DNA of 64,000 bases from Rugamonas brunnea (lineage in GTDB: Bacteria; Pseudomonadota; Gammaproteobacteria; Burkholderiales; Burkholderiaceae_D), in the NCBI RefSeq assembly GCF_014042345.1, contig NZ_JACEZT010000008.1, forward strand, positions 124,001-188,000, in the 5' to 3' direction. Below the pieces are notes generated by a model. The model ran no database searches, was not told the origin of the DNA, and worked only from the letters and a program-made list of their open reading frames with translations. Position 1 is the first letter of the stretch, and every line of letters begins with the position of its first letter. The translations under genes were made by a program, and so were the position numbers. Positions 27,206 to 36,166 of the stretch are shown here, piece by piece.

Positions 27206-27667
27206 ATGAAAGCCCTGTTGAGCTGCGCCATCCTCGGCGCGTCCTTATGCGCGCTGGCGCCCGCCGGCGCCACCGAGAAAGGTACGGCGGCCGAAGCCGT
27301 CGCCATGACCCAGAAAGCGGTCGCCTACATCAAGGACCATGGCAAGGAGAAGGCATTCGCTGAATTCGCCAATCCGGCCAACACCACGTTCCATGACCGC
27401 GACCTGTACGTCTACGTGTACGACATGAAGGGCGTGTCCGTGGCCCACGGCGTCAATCCCAAGATGGTCGGTCGCAACCTGCTGGAGCTGCGCGACGGCG
27501 AAGGCAAGTACATCGTCAAGAGTTTCATCGACGTGGCCAGTTCGCCGGCCGGCAAGGGCTGGGTCGAATACAAGTGGCCCAACCCGATCACTAAGCAGGT
27601 CGACCTGAAGGCCGGCTACGTCGAGCGCAGCGGCGACCTGATCGTCGGCTCCGGCATCTACAAGTAA
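27206..27667 (+). CDS. Periplasmic single-Cache-domain protein
   Basis: The 153-residue protein has a signal peptide (about residues 1-22, cleavage after AGA-T) and one Cache domain: a long N-terminal helix (AAEAVAMTQKAVAYIKDHG), then the strand block DRDLYVYVYDMKGVSVAHGVNPKMVGRNLLELRDGEGK and GKGWVEYKWPNP. Cache domains usually sit on chemoreceptors or kinases and bind small organic ligands. Here it is free-standing and secreted, convergent with a chemoreceptor gene, so it could be a soluble ligand-binding partner (inference). GGAG is eight bases upstream of the ATG. Confidence 0.85.
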   Translation: MKALLSCAILGASLCALAPAGATEKGTAAEAVAMTQKAVAYIKDHGKEKAFAEFANPANTTFHDRDLYVYVYDMKGVSVAHGVNPKMVGRNLLELRDGEGKYIVKSFIDVASSPAGKGWVEYKWPNPITKQVDLKAGYVERSGDLIVGSGIYK

Positions 27668-27707
27668 GGGCAGTAAGGGCGGCCCGCTGCGGCGCGCCCT
27701 GCCGCCA

Positions 27708-29591
27708 CTAGAACTCTTCCCACTCGTCGGCCGGCGTGCCTGGCACCTTGCTGGCTGTCTTGGCCGGCTTGGCCGCCAGTTGCGGTGCGGGCGCGCGCGG
27801 CACCGGCTTGAGCACGGGACGCGGACGGGCCGCCGCGACGGGCGGGGCGGCCGGCGCGGGCGCTCTGGCCGGCGCCAGCGCGGGCCGCGCCGCTGTTGCG
27901 TGCCCTGCGTGCCCTGCGTGCGCGCCACCCGGTACGTGGAAGATGCTCACGGCATGGGCCAGCGCCTGCGCCTGTTCCTGCAGGCTCTCGGCCGCCGCCG
28001 CAGCCTGCTCCACCAGCGCCGCGTTCTGCTGGGTGATGGTGTCCATCTGCGTGATGGCCGCGTTCACTTCCGTGATGCCGGTACTCTGCTCCTGGCTGGC
28101 GGCCGTGATCTCGACCAGGATGTCGGCCACCTGGCGCACCGATTGCACGATCTGGTCCATGGTCTGGCCGGCGTCGTTCACCAGCTTGCTGCCCGTGTCC
28201 ACCCGTTCCACGGAATCGTTGATCAGCGCCTTGATTTCCTTGGCCGCCGCCGCGCTGCGCTGGGCCAGGTTGCGCACTTCCGATGCCACCACGGCGAAGC
28301 CCCGTCCCTGTTCGCCAGCCCGCGCCGCTTCCACGGCCGCGTTCAGTGCCAGGATGTTGGTCTGGAACGCGATGCCGTCGATCACGCCGATGATGTCGAC
28401 GATCTTGCCGGAACTGTCCTTGATGGCGCCCATCGTCTGCACCACCTGTGCCACCACTTCGCCGCCCTGGGCCGCCACCGTGGAGGCGCTGGCGGCCAGT
28501 TCGTTGGCCTGGCGCGCATGGCCGGCGTTCTGTGTCACTGTGCCCGTCAGCGCTTCCATTGAACTGGCCGTCTCCTCCAGCGAACTGGCTTGCGACTCGG
28601 TGCGGGCCGACAGGTCGGCGTTGCCCAGCGCGATTTCATGGGTGGCCGTGGTCATCTCGTCGGTGCTGCTGCGGATGTCGCCTATCATGCGCGCCAGGTT
28701 GTTGTTGATGGTGTCCATGGCCCGCATCAGCAGGCCCACCTCGTCGTTGTCGTGCGCTTCGATGTGGCCCGTCAGGTCGCCGGCCGCGATCATTTCCGCG
28801 CAGCCCACGGCGCTGCGGATGCTGTCGCGGATGTGGCGGTACACGAAATACAGGCCCACCAGCGTGGCGGCCACCGACAGTACCAGCAGGCTGATGGCCA
28901 GCAGGTAGGCATGGCGCGCGCCGGCCGCCGCCGCTTCCACCGCCTCGCCCGTGCGCTGGTCGAGGATGGTGAGGAATTCATTCACCGGCTGCATGATCTT
29001 GGCCTTGTTCTTGTGGTATTCCTCGTCGTGCATGATGCGGCGCGCCATCTCCAGGTCCGGCTCGCCCTTCTTGGTGAACTTGCCGGTGCCGTCGTCGAAC
29101 AAGCCTTTGACGGCGTTCATGGCGATCACCTCGGTCTTGACCAGGCCGTCGGAATTGGCTTGCGCCTGTTTCAGTTTGGCGAATTCCGTGTCCGTGAAAC
29201 CGGCCTTTTTCATCAGCTCGGCCAGCGCCACCGTCTCGCCGTCGGGCGTGGGCTTGGGCATGCCGGCCGCGATGAAGTCCCAGTAGATGCGCTCGTAGTG
29301 CTGGGGCCTGGGCTTGGCGCCGTTGCGGATGGCCAGGATGTCCATGTATTGCTGCTCGTAGCGCGGATCGCCCGATACCACGTAGGTGCGCGCCAGGCGG
29401 GTCAGGTCGTCCGAGCTCTGGCGCAGTTCGTCGGCCAGCAGGTAGGAGTGGTAGCGCGCTTCGCTGGCCCTGGTCGATTCGGCCTGGCGCGACGCGATCT
29501 GGAACAAGGCCCACAGGCTGAGGGCCGACAGGGTGAGGGTAAAGAGGAAGAACCCGGCGAAAATCTGCTTGATGGACAATCTGCTGCGCAT
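27708..29591 (-). CDS. Methyl-accepting chemotaxis protein with large periplasmic sensor
   Basis: This is a 627-residue chemoreceptor. Membrane helix 1 is at about 12-32 ([20 protein letters not shown]), a periplasmic region of roughly 200 residues follows (including [20 protein letters not shown]), helix 2 is near 245-265, then a HAMP domain and the signalling tip [20 protein letters not shown]. The tail ends ADEWEEF, a CheR/CheB-tether-like pentapeptide. The ATG at 29591 follows AGGAGA and directly precedes the first membrane helix. It is convergent with the Cache protein. A promoter 340 bases upstream is shared in sequence with the next chemoreceptor. Confidence 0.92.
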   Translation of the reverse strand: MRSRLSIKQIFAGFFLFTLTLSALSLWALFQIASRQAESTRASEARYHSYLLADELRQSSDDLTRLARTYVVSGDPRYEQQYMDILAIRNGAKPRPQHYERIYWDFIAAGMPKPTPDGETVALAELMKKAGFTDTEFAKLKQAQANSDGLVKTEVIAMNAVKGLFDDGTGKFTKKGEPDLEMARRIMHDEEYHKNKAKIMQPVNEFLTILDQRTGEAVEAAAAGARHAYLLAISLLVLSVAATLVGLYFVYRHIRDSIRSAVGCAEMIAAGDLTGHIEAHDNDEVGLLMRAMDTINNNLARMIGDIRSSTDEMTTATHEIALGNADLSARTESQASSLEETASSMEALTGTVTQNAGHARQANELAASASTVAAQGGEVVAQVVQTMGAIKDSSGKIVDIIGVIDGIAFQTNILALNAAVEAARAGEQGRGFAVVASEVRNLAQRSAAAAKEIKALINDSVERVDTGSKLVNDAGQTMDQIVQSVRQVADILVEITAASQEQSTGITEVNAAITQMDTITQQNAALVEQAAAAAESLQEQAQALAHAVSIFHVPGGAHAGHAGHATAARPALAPARAPAPAAPPVAAARPRPVLKPVPRAPAPQLAAKPAKTASKVPGTPADEWEEF

Positions 29592-30059
29592 GATGCTCTC
29601 CTGATGAAGCGCGGGCCTGGTCCGGCAGCGCCCGTGGCTGCCGTTCACTGCGGCCCGTGTTGTTGCTGATGTGCGTGACGTGTGACCGGCGCCGGGGCCG
29701 CGCAGGGGCGGCCGCAGCCGCACCGCGCAGGCGCCGCGGTGGCCGGTGGTATTTCATTTCAGGTTGGGGGAGGCTGGGTCAGGCCGGGATCAGTGCGTCG
29801 ATCCCGGGCATGGCTGGCAGCGTTCATCGTCGCCGATCAGGCGGGTGCGGTAAAAGACACATAGGCATCTCCTTCCGATCAGGGAGCTGGCAGGTTCAAT
29901 CCTGGCAGGCGCCAGGAGATCGTGACTATCACTTTTATACTCTCAAACTTGACGGCATTCAACACAAGTTTTCCTGTGGCTTGGCCCGCCCGCCACACCC
30001 GCAGGGCGGGCAAGCGGGCGCCGTGTCGTTTTTTTGGGCTGCGCCCCAGGCCCCAGGCG
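29592..30059. other. Long leader/intergenic region upstream of the second chemoreceptor
   Basis: These 468 bases have no convincing gene. They hold a good sigma-70 promoter for the minus strand (29934-29962) and a CCTGGC-AGGC-GCCAGG hairpin (29901-29916) at the predicted 5' end of the transcript. The leader is about 335 bases, unusually long, and I found no match to a cyclic-di-GMP (GEMM) riboswitch by eye. Confidence 0.5.
29934..29962 (-). promoter_or_regulatory. Chemoreceptor promoter, copy 1
   Basis: On the minus strand TTGAAT (29962-29957), 17 bases, TATAAA (29939-29934). The spacer contains CCGTCAAGTTTGAGAG. The same 30-base arrangement, with a few substitutions, precedes the chemoreceptor at 30060-31991. 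Confidence 0.65.
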
Positions 30060-31991
30060 TCAGGCCGCCCGCAGCGCGTTGGGCCTCCCCTGCGACGCCT
30101 GTGCCACCTGCGCCACCTTGAAGAACGACATGGTCTGATGCAGCTCCTCGGCCTGGCTGCTCATCTCCTCGGCCGTGGACGCCAGTTCCTCGGAGCTGGC
30201 CGAATTCTGCTGGGTGCTCTGGCTCAACTGGTTGATGGCCACGTTGATCTGCCGTACCCCCGAGGTCTGTTCGGCCGAGGCCAGCGTGATCTGCTGCACC
30301 AGCCGGGACGTCTTGCTGATGTTGGGCACCATCTGGTTGAGCAGGCCGCCGGCCCGTTCCGCCAGCGCCACGCTGCCGCTGGCGACCGACTCGATCTCCT
30401 GGGCCGCCACCTGGCTGCGTTCGGCCAGCTTGCGCACCTCGGCCGCCACCACCGCGAAGCCTTTGCCGTGCGCGCCCGCGCGGGCCGCCTCGATGGCCGC
30501 GTTCAGGGCCAGCAGGTTGGTCTGGTAGGCGATATCGTCGATGATGGCGATCTTGTTGGCGATCTGCTGCATCGCTTGCACGGTCGAGCGCACGGCTTCG
30601 CCGCCTTCGCCGGCCTCGCTGGCCGCGCGCGCCGCGATATCGTCGGTGACGCGGGCGTTCTCCGTGTTCTGGGCGATCGAGGCCGTCATTTGTTCCACCG
30701 AGGCGCTGGTCTGCTCGACGCCGGCCGCCTGCTCGCTGGTGGACTGCGACAGCAACTGGGCCGTGCTGCTGACCTGGTTGGAGGCGTTGGCCAGCGCCTC
30801 GGCCCCGCCGCGCACTTCGGCCACCACGGCCGACAGCCGTTCAACCATCGTCTTCAGGCAATAGACGATGCTGTTGCGGTCGTTCTGCCGGACCTGGATG
30901 TTGGCGCGCAGGTCGCCGCCGGCCACCTGGGCCAGCATATCGGCCACATAGGCCGGCTCGCCGCCCAGCTGGCGGATCAGGCTGACACTGATGGCCCAGC
31001 CCGCGAACGCGGCCAGCAGGGCGATGCCGGCCACCGACCCGGCCAGCAGGTTGCGGGTGCTGCGCAGCCTGGCGACGCGGGCCGCCACCAACTGGTCGAG
31101 CTGGCCCTTGGCGTGGAAGGCGGTCTTGAATTGCTGGTCGATGGTGCGCGTCATGAGGTCCAGGTATTCGGCCGCCGGCAGTGTCAGCGTGTCGGCCGCC
31201 GCCACCTTGGTGCGGGTCACGGCGATGGCGTTGGCGGCCATGGTGCTGGCGTCCGTCGCGTCCTGGTCCAGCGCCTGGCGCAGCGCGCCGTTGGCCGCGT
31301 AGGCCTTGCCCAGCGTGCGGCCAGCCAGGTTGGAATACAGCTCGCTTTGCGCCATCAGGCTGTACAGCGTGGAGCGGCCTTCCGTGTCGATCTGGCGCGC
31401 GGCCAGGTGGCTGGTGGCCTTGGCGCGGGTACGGCCCAGGTATTCCGTCTCCTGGGGCAAGTCGAAATACGCGGCCCGCATCAGGTAATAGGTGTCGGCG
31501 TCCGGGTCCAGCGACAGGCCGTAGTGGTCGGCCACCTGTTCGATCAGCAGCAGCAGGCGGTCGGACTGGGCCGCGTGGCGTTGCAGGCTTTCCGCTGGCG
31601 TGATGGTGCGCGCGGCCACGCCTTTGGCCAGGCTGTCCCAGGCTTCGCGGACAGCGCCCAGCGCGGCGTCGATGTCGCGGCTGCTGCCCTTGAGCGATTT
31701 GGCGACGGCGGCCAGCGCCACGTTCACTTCCGCTTCCTTGGCGGCGCGCTCGCTGGCCAGCTGGCCGTTGCCCAGGTAGGCGGCCGACAGGCCCCGGTGT
31801 TGCTGGGTCTTCTGCAGCAGCGTCAGCGCGGCGCTGCCGGGTGTGAGGCCATCCTGCTCGGTGCTGGAAAAGGCGATGTCCTTGTTGGCGCCTTCCAGGT
31901 ACAGGTAGAGCGGCGGCGCCACGAGCAGGATGCCGATGATGCCCAGCAGGGCGAATCGTTGCCACAAGCGCATGCGCTGCAGGAAAAGCAT
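30060..31991 (-). CDS. Methyl-accepting chemotaxis protein, NIT-like sensor
   Basis: This 643-residue chemoreceptor has a first membrane helix at about residues 12-30 and a periplasmic all-helical sensor of about 270 residues. The sensor contains [18 protein letters not shown], a pattern like nitrate/nitrite-sensing (NIT) domains. A second membrane helix lies near 315-335, then HAMP and the tip [23 protein letters not shown]. Unlike the other two receptors it has no WEEF tail and ends in NALRAA. The start at 31991 has AAGGA upstream; the longer open frame runs through the promoter. The NIT assignment is tentative. Confidence 0.9.
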   Translation of the reverse strand: MLFLQRMRLWQRFALLGIIGILLVAPPLYLYLEGANKDIAFSSTEQDGLTPGSAALTLLQKTQQHRGLSAAYLGNGQLASERAAKEAEVNVALAAVAKSLKGSSRDIDAALGAVREAWDSLAKGVAARTITPAESLQRHAAQSDRLLLLIEQVADHYGLSLDPDADTYYLMRAAYFDLPQETEYLGRTRAKATSHLAARQIDTEGRSTLYSLMAQSELYSNLAGRTLGKAYAANGALRQALDQDATDASTMAANAIAVTRTKVAAADTLTLPAAEYLDLMTRTIDQQFKTAFHAKGQLDQLVAARVARLRSTRNLLAGSVAGIALLAAFAGWAISVSLIRQLGGEPAYVADMLAQVAGGDLRANIQVRQNDRNSIVYCLKTMVERLSAVVAEVRGGAEALANASNQVSSTAQLLSQSTSEQAAGVEQTSASVEQMTASIAQNTENARVTDDIAARAASEAGEGGEAVRSTVQAMQQIANKIAIIDDIAYQTNLLALNAAIEAARAGAHGKGFAVVAAEVRKLAERSQVAAQEIESVASGSVALAERAGGLLNQMVPNISKTSRLVQQITLASAEQTSGVRQINVAINQLSQSTQQNSASSEELASTAEEMSSQAEELHQTMSFFKVAQVAQASQGRPNALRAA

Positions 31992-32061
31992 GGTCGTCCT
32001 TTCGTGGTGGATGGCTGTCCATGGACCGCAGGACGGCCGGTGGGTTGCGGCGAATGTTACT

Positions 32062-32090
32062 TTTATACGCTCATATTTGACGGTCTTCAA
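32062..32090 (-). promoter_or_regulatory. Chemoreceptor promoter, copy 2
   Basis: On the minus strand TTGAAG (32090-32085), 17 bases, TATAAA (32067-32062), about 65 bases before the ATG at 31991. The spacer CCGTCAAATATGAGCG matches copy 1 at most positions, which points to shared control of the two receptors. Confidence 0.7.
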
Positions 32091-32242
32091 TACAACCTTG
32101 GCGTGGTGTTCGACTGGTTGAAGCCATGGTCGGGGCGGGGACGCAAAGACGGGTCTTGCTGTTGCTTTTTATGCGCAAGCGGCGGATGCGCCCGTGCCGG
32201 GCGGCACGGGGCGGTGGGGTGTTGATGTGGTGTGGGGGAGCT

Positions 32243-32425
32243 TTAGCTGGCGATGAACTGGGCGGGGATTTCGATGCCGCCGTTGCGGGCCGCCTCGGCA
32301 TAGGCGCGCAGCTCGGCGATGGCGGCCTCCAGTTGTTCCTGGTCGGGGTTGGCCTGGAATCCCTTGATGCGCTCGTTCAACTGCGCCACCTGCCTGCTCC
32401 ATTCAAGACGATTCGACTTGCTCAT
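32243..32425 (-). CDS. Small hypothetical helical protein
   Basis: The 60-residue protein begins MSKSNRLEWSRQVAQLNERI; two helices are predicted (about 8-24 and 29-48) and there is no signal peptide. An AGGAGA eight bases before the ATG at 32425 and G/C-rich third positions support it as real. I do not recognise a family. It lies between a chemoreceptor and a TetR gene, all on the minus strand, without an obvious functional link. Confidence 0.6.
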   Translation of the reverse strand: MSKSNRLEWSRQVAQLNERIKGFQANPDQEQLEAAIAELRAYAEAARNGGIEIPAQFIAS

Positions 32426-32480
32426 GCTGTCTCCTGTTAGTAAAGAGATAGTATGGCGCAAATCGCAAGGTTTTGCAGCG

Positions 32481-33206
32481 TCAGTCGCGCGCGGGGCCGC
32501 GTACGCCGTTGAGGAACAGGTCCAGCCCTTGCGCCACGCGGCGCTGGTTTTCCTCGGCCGTGGGTGGCGTGTCGGCAGCGAACAGCACGCGGCTCAGCTG
32601 GTCGCCGAGCAGGCAGTTAATCAGGTGCACGGCCAGCGCCTCGTGCGGCACCTGGGTGCGCAGCTGGGCCTTGATTTCGGGGCGGGCGAAAAAGCGCGAC
32701 AGTTGTTCGCGCGTCTGCTGCGGGCCGGCCTGGTTGAAGGTGATGGCCAGTTCCGGCGTGGTGTGGGCTTCGGCGATCACCATGCGGTGCAGCTTGACGA
32801 AGGCGGGCGCCGACACCAGGCCCAGGAAACGCAGCCCGAAATCGGCCAGCACTTCCTCCATGGGGCGGGTGTCCGTGTCCATGCTGCTCATGCCGGCGAA
32901 GAAGCGGGCCCGGCCCTCGGCGATGACGGCGTTCAGCAAGCCGGCCTTGCCGCCGAACTTGACGTAGATGGTGCGCACGGCCACGTGGGCCTCGCGGGCG
33001 ATCATTTCCAGGCTGACCTTGCTGTAGCCCTTTTCCAGGAACAGGCAGGCGGCCGTCTGCAGCAGGCTATCGAGCCGGGCCTGCTTGTCGGCCGCGCGCG
33101 GGCGGCCGGCGCTCTTGCCGGGGCACTGATGGTCGGAGGCGTCGTTGGCGGCGCGGTCGAGCTGGACGCTGTCCGGTTCCAGGGCGGTGGGGGCGGAAAT
33201 CTTCAT
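32481..33206 (-). CDS. TetR-family repressor of the divergent efflux operon
   Basis: The protein has 241 residues. After a variable N-terminal extension of about 40 residues the TetR helix-turn-helix is at roughly 45-92 (LLQTAACLFLEKGYSKVSLE, then IAREAHVAVRTIYVKFGGKAGLL). The rest is a ligand-binding helical domain. It is divergent from an emrAB-type operon with an 8-base inverted repeat between them, the standard layout for a drug-responsive repressor. An in-frame TTG at 33215 is less likely than the ATG at 33206. Confidence 0.9.
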   Translation of the reverse strand: MKISAPTALEPDSVQLDRAANDASDHQCPGKSAGRPRAADKQARLDSLLQTAACLFLEKGYSKVSLEMIAREAHVAVRTIYVKFGGKAGLLNAVIAEGRARFFAGMSSMDTDTRPMEEVLADFGLRFLGLVSAPAFVKLHRMVIAEAHTTPELAITFNQAGPQQTREQLSRFFARPEIKAQLRTQVPHEALAVHLINCLLGDQLSRVLFAADTPPTAEENQRRVAQGLDLFLNGVRGPARD

Positions 33207-33248
33207 GGGACGCAATGGTAGTCGATGGCGATAATGTAGTCCAAATTA

Positions 33249-33272
33249 AAATGAAATGCAATCGTTTCATTT
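33249..33272. promoter_or_regulatory. TetR operator
   Basis: AAATGAAA (33249-33256) and TTTCATTT (33265-33272) are perfect 8-base inverted repeats around an 8-base centre. The site abuts the -35 of the efflux promoter and overlaps the likely promoter of the tetR gene (minus-strand TTGCAT, 17 bases, TACATT), so one bound dimer pair could repress both. Confidence 0.7.
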
Positions 33273-33273
33273 C

Positions 33274-33302
33274 TTGACTTTGCCCAAAACTTGACCAATA
33301 AT
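33274..33302 (+). promoter_or_regulatory. Promoter of the efflux operon
   Basis: TTGACT (33274-33279) and AATAAT (33297-33302) are separated by 17 bases; transcription should start near 33309, some 26 bases before the ATG. GGAG is six bases before the start codon. Confidence 0.75.
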
Positions 33303-33334
33303 GCACCTACCCAATTTCATTTCCGGAGCGTTCC

Positions 33335-34498
33335 ATGTCCAACCTGCACACCGAAGCAGAACAAAAAGTGCTCAACGCCGTACCCGGCGCAAACTCGGGC
33401 GTGACCCCTGGCGCAACGCCGGCCGCTCCCCAGCCCAACCGCCGCGTGCTGGTGGTGGCTGGCCTGGTGGCCTTGGCCGCGCTGGCCGCCGGCGGCCGCA
33501 TGTGGTATCGCAGCCATTATTTCGTCGAGACGGAAAACGCCTATGTGACGGGCCATGTGCATCCGGTGTCGTCGCGCATTTCTGGCGTTGTCACGCGTGT
33601 GATGATCGAAGATAACCAGCTGGTGCACGAAGGCGACGTGATCGCCGAGCTGGATCCGGCCGACCAGCGCGTCAAGGTCGAGCAGATCGAGGCCCAGATC
33701 GCCACCACCGAACAGCAGGTGGGCCAGTCCGACGCCCAGATCGCCCAGGTGCAGGCCCAGGCCAGCGCCGCCGCCGCCCAGGTGGCCCAGTCGGAAGCCC
33801 AGCTGGTGCGCGCCAAGCAGGACGCTGAGCGTTTCGGCCAGCTGTATAACAGCCAGATGAAGGCCGTCTCCAAGGCCGAGCTGGACGCGGCCAACGCCGG
33901 CCGTGCCAGCGCCGTGGCCGACCTGGCCGCGCGCCGCGACAGCGCCGCCGCCGCCAAGGCCAACATCGGCGCCGCCACGGCCGCGCGCGACGTGCTCAAG
34001 GCCCAGATCAAGGTGCTGCGCGTGCAGCTCAAGGACGCCCAGCAACAACTGGCCTACAACCAGATCGTGGCGCCCGTCACGGGCCGCATCGGCAAGCGCG
34101 CCGTGGAAGTGGGGCAGCGCGTGCAGCCCGGCCAGCAGCTGACGGCCATCGTGCAGGACAACGTGTGGGTGACGGCCAACTTCAAGGAAACCCAATTGGC
34201 CGACCTGCGCGCCGGCCAGCCCGTGAAGGTGACGATCGACGCCATCCCCGGCAAGACCCTGGAGGGCCAGGTGGAGAGCTTCTCGCCGGCCTCGGGCGCC
34301 CAGTTCGCGCTGCTGCCGGCCGATAACGCGACCGGCAACTTCACCAAGATCGTGCAGCGCGTGCCGGTCAAGATCGTGTTCAAGCCGGAGGACGTGAAAG
34401 CCCTGAGCGGCCGCCTGGTGCCCGGCATGTCGGCCCTGGCCGAAGTGGAAGTGAACCGCGGCGAAGCTGCCGCCACCGCCAAAGTGGCGCAGAAGTAA
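33335..34498 (+). CDS. Membrane fusion protein of an MFS efflux pump (EmrA/HlyD family)
   Basis: The protein has 387 residues: a cytoplasmic N-terminus, a single membrane helix (about 37-55), then a periplasmic part with the split lipoyl/barrel-sandwich motif (VSSRISGVVTRVMIEDNQLV and QIVAPVTGRIGKRAVEVGQRV). Between these lies a long Ala/Gln-rich coiled coil (about 110-220), and a beta-barrel domain follows. It bridges the inner membrane transporter to the outer membrane channel. It heads a three-gene operon and is 12 bases from the MFS gene. Confidence 0.93.
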   Translation: MSNLHTEAEQKVLNAVPGANSGVTPGATPAAPQPNRRVLVVAGLVALAALAAGGRMWYRSHYFVETENAYVTGHVHPVSSRISGVVTRVMIEDNQLVHEGDVIAELDPADQRVKVEQIEAQIATTEQQVGQSDAQIAQVQAQASAAAAQVAQSEAQLVRAKQDAERFGQLYNSQMKAVSKAELDAANAGRASAVADLAARRDSAAAAKANIGAATAARDVLKAQIKVLRVQLKDAQQQLAYNQIVAPVTGRIGKRAVEVGQRVQPGQQLTAIVQDNVWVTANFKETQLADLRAGQPVKVTIDAIPGKTLEGQVESFSPASGAQFALLPADNATGNFTKIVQRVPVKIVFKPEDVKALSGRLVPGMSALAEVEVNRGEAAATAKVAQK

Positions 34499-34510
34499 GG
34501 AGCGCCGGTC

Positions 34511-36121
34511 ATGACGAGCAGCACCCAAACCCTGCCGCCCGGCGCCAAGCCGCTGGGCCCGCCCATGGTGGGCGAACACGTCTCGGCGCGCACCTGGATG
34601 GCCGTGGCCGCCGGCATGCTGGGGGCCTTCATGGCCGTGCTCGACATCCAGATCACCAACTCCTCGCTCAAGGACATCCTGGGCACCCTGTCGGCCACGC
34701 AGGAAGAAGGCTCGTGGATCTCCACCGCCTACCTGGTGGCGGAAATCATCATCATCCCCATGACGGCGCTGATGGCGCGCGTGTTCGGCATGCGCGCCTA
34801 CATGATGGGCACCACGGCGCTGTTCCTGGTGTTCTCCACGCTGTGCGGCTCGGCCTGGAACCTGCCCAGCATGATCGGCTTCCGCATGCTGCAAGGCTTC
34901 ACCGGGGGCGCCCTGATCCCGATGGCCATGACGCTGGTGATGGCCAAGCTGCCCGCCTCCAAGCGCGCCACCGGCATGGCCATCTTCGGCCTGACGGCCA
35001 CGCTGGCGCCCTCCATGGGCCCCACGCTGGGCGGCTACCTGAGCGAACTGTATGGCTGGCCTTCTATCTTCTACATCAACTGGGTGCCCGGCCTGCTGCT
35101 GATCGCCGGCATCTCGTATGGCCTGGACCGCGAACCGGTCAAACTCGACCAACTGTTCAACGCCGACTGGCTGGGCATCGCCTTCATGGCACTGGGCCTG
35201 GGCAGCCTGACCGTGTTCCTGGAAGAGGGCAACTCCAAGGATTGGTTCGACTCGGCCTTCATCGTCACCTTCGCCGCGCTGGCCATCGTCGGCCTGCTGG
35301 GCTGGGTCGTCACCAGCACCATGCGCGCCCAGCCCTTCGTCAACCTGGGCCTGTACGGCCAGCGCAACTTCGTGGCTGCCACCGCGCTGTCGGCCTGCAT
35401 GGGCATGGGCCTGTACGGCTCCTCGTTCCTGCTGCCGCTGTACCTGGGCCAGATTGCCGGCTACTCGCCGATGCAGATCGGTGAAGTGATCATGTGGGCT
35501 GGCTTGCCGCAGTTGTTCATCATGCCGTTTGTGGCCAAGCTGTCGATCAAGGTGGACAACCGCATCCTGTGCACCTTCGGCCTGCTGCTGTTCGGCGGCT
35601 CCTGCCTGATGAACGCCTACATGGACGCCACCACCGGCTACGACCAGTTGCTGATCTCGCAGATCGTGCGCGCCGCCGGCCAGCCCTTCGTGATGCTGAC
35701 GCTGTCGAACTTCGCCATGAATGGCATCGCGCCCAAGGACACGCCGTCCGCGTCGAGCCTGATCAACATGACCCGCAACCTGGGCGGCTCGATCGGCATC
35801 GCGCTGCTGGCCACGGCCCTGAGCGCCCGCGAGCACTTCCATTCGCAGCGCCTGGGTGAAGCCGTGAACAGCTTCTCCAGCGCCACCCAGCTGCGCCTGG
35901 ACCAGCTGACCCAATCGTTCGTGGCCAAGGGCATCGATGCCAATACGGCCTCCGACATGGCGCTCAAGGCGGTCGATTCGATCGTGCGGCGCGAGGCCTA
36001 TGTGATGGCCTACAACGACGGCTTCTTCCTGGTCGGCGCGGTGCTGATCGGCTGCATCTTCGTGCTGTGGTTCTCCGACAAGGTCAAAGCCCCGTCCAGC
36101 GGTGGCGGCGGCGCGCATTGA
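34511..36121 (+). CDS. MFS drug efflux transporter, DHA2 family (EmrB type)
   Basis: The 536-residue inner membrane proton antiporter is predicted to have 14 membrane helices. Characteristic motifs are LDIQITNSSLKDILGTLSAT in helix 1, the WISTAYLVAEIIIIP block, GFRMLQGFTGGALIPMAMTL and the motif C-like GPTLGGYLSELYGWPSIFYI. With the membrane fusion protein and the outer membrane lipoprotein it forms an EmrAB-TolC-like pump for hydrophobic toxic compounds; the substrate is unknown. Confidence 0.94.
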   Translation: MTSSTQTLPPGAKPLGPPMVGEHVSARTWMAVAAGMLGAFMAVLDIQITNSSLKDILGTLSATQEEGSWISTAYLVAEIIIIPMTALMARVFGMRAYMMGTTALFLVFSTLCGSAWNLPSMIGFRMLQGFTGGALIPMAMTLVMAKLPASKRATGMAIFGLTATLAPSMGPTLGGYLSELYGWPSIFYINWVPGLLLIAGISYGLDREPVKLDQLFNADWLGIAFMALGLGSLTVFLEEGNSKDWFDSAFIVTFAALAIVGLLGWVVTSTMRAQPFVNLGLYGQRNFVAATALSACMGMGLYGSSFLLPLYLGQIAGYSPMQIGEVIMWAGLPQLFIMPFVAKLSIKVDNRILCTFGLLLFGGSCLMNAYMDATTGYDQLLISQIVRAAGQPFVMLTLSNFAMNGIAPKDTPSASSLINMTRNLGGSIGIALLATALSAREHFHSQRLGEAVNSFSSATQLRLDQLTQSFVAKGIDANTASDMALKAVDSIVRREAYVMAYNDGFFLVGAVLIGCIFVLWFSDKVKAPSSGGGGAH

Positions 36122-36166
36122 TTCCACAAAAAATAATACTATTTATACTGATTTCGAGGTAATGCC

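Noticed and set aside
29934..29962. Possible sigma-28 (FliA) promoter for a chemoreceptor
   Set aside because: TCAAGTTT resembles a FliA -35, but no GCCGATAA-like -10 follows at 11 bases, whereas a good sigma-70 pair with 17-base spacing is present.
32126..32160. GGGACGCAAAGAC word resembling part of a GEMM cyclic-di-GMP riboswitch near a chemoreceptor gene
   Set aside because: It is on the opposite strand to the receptor, and the other conserved GEMM blocks are missing.
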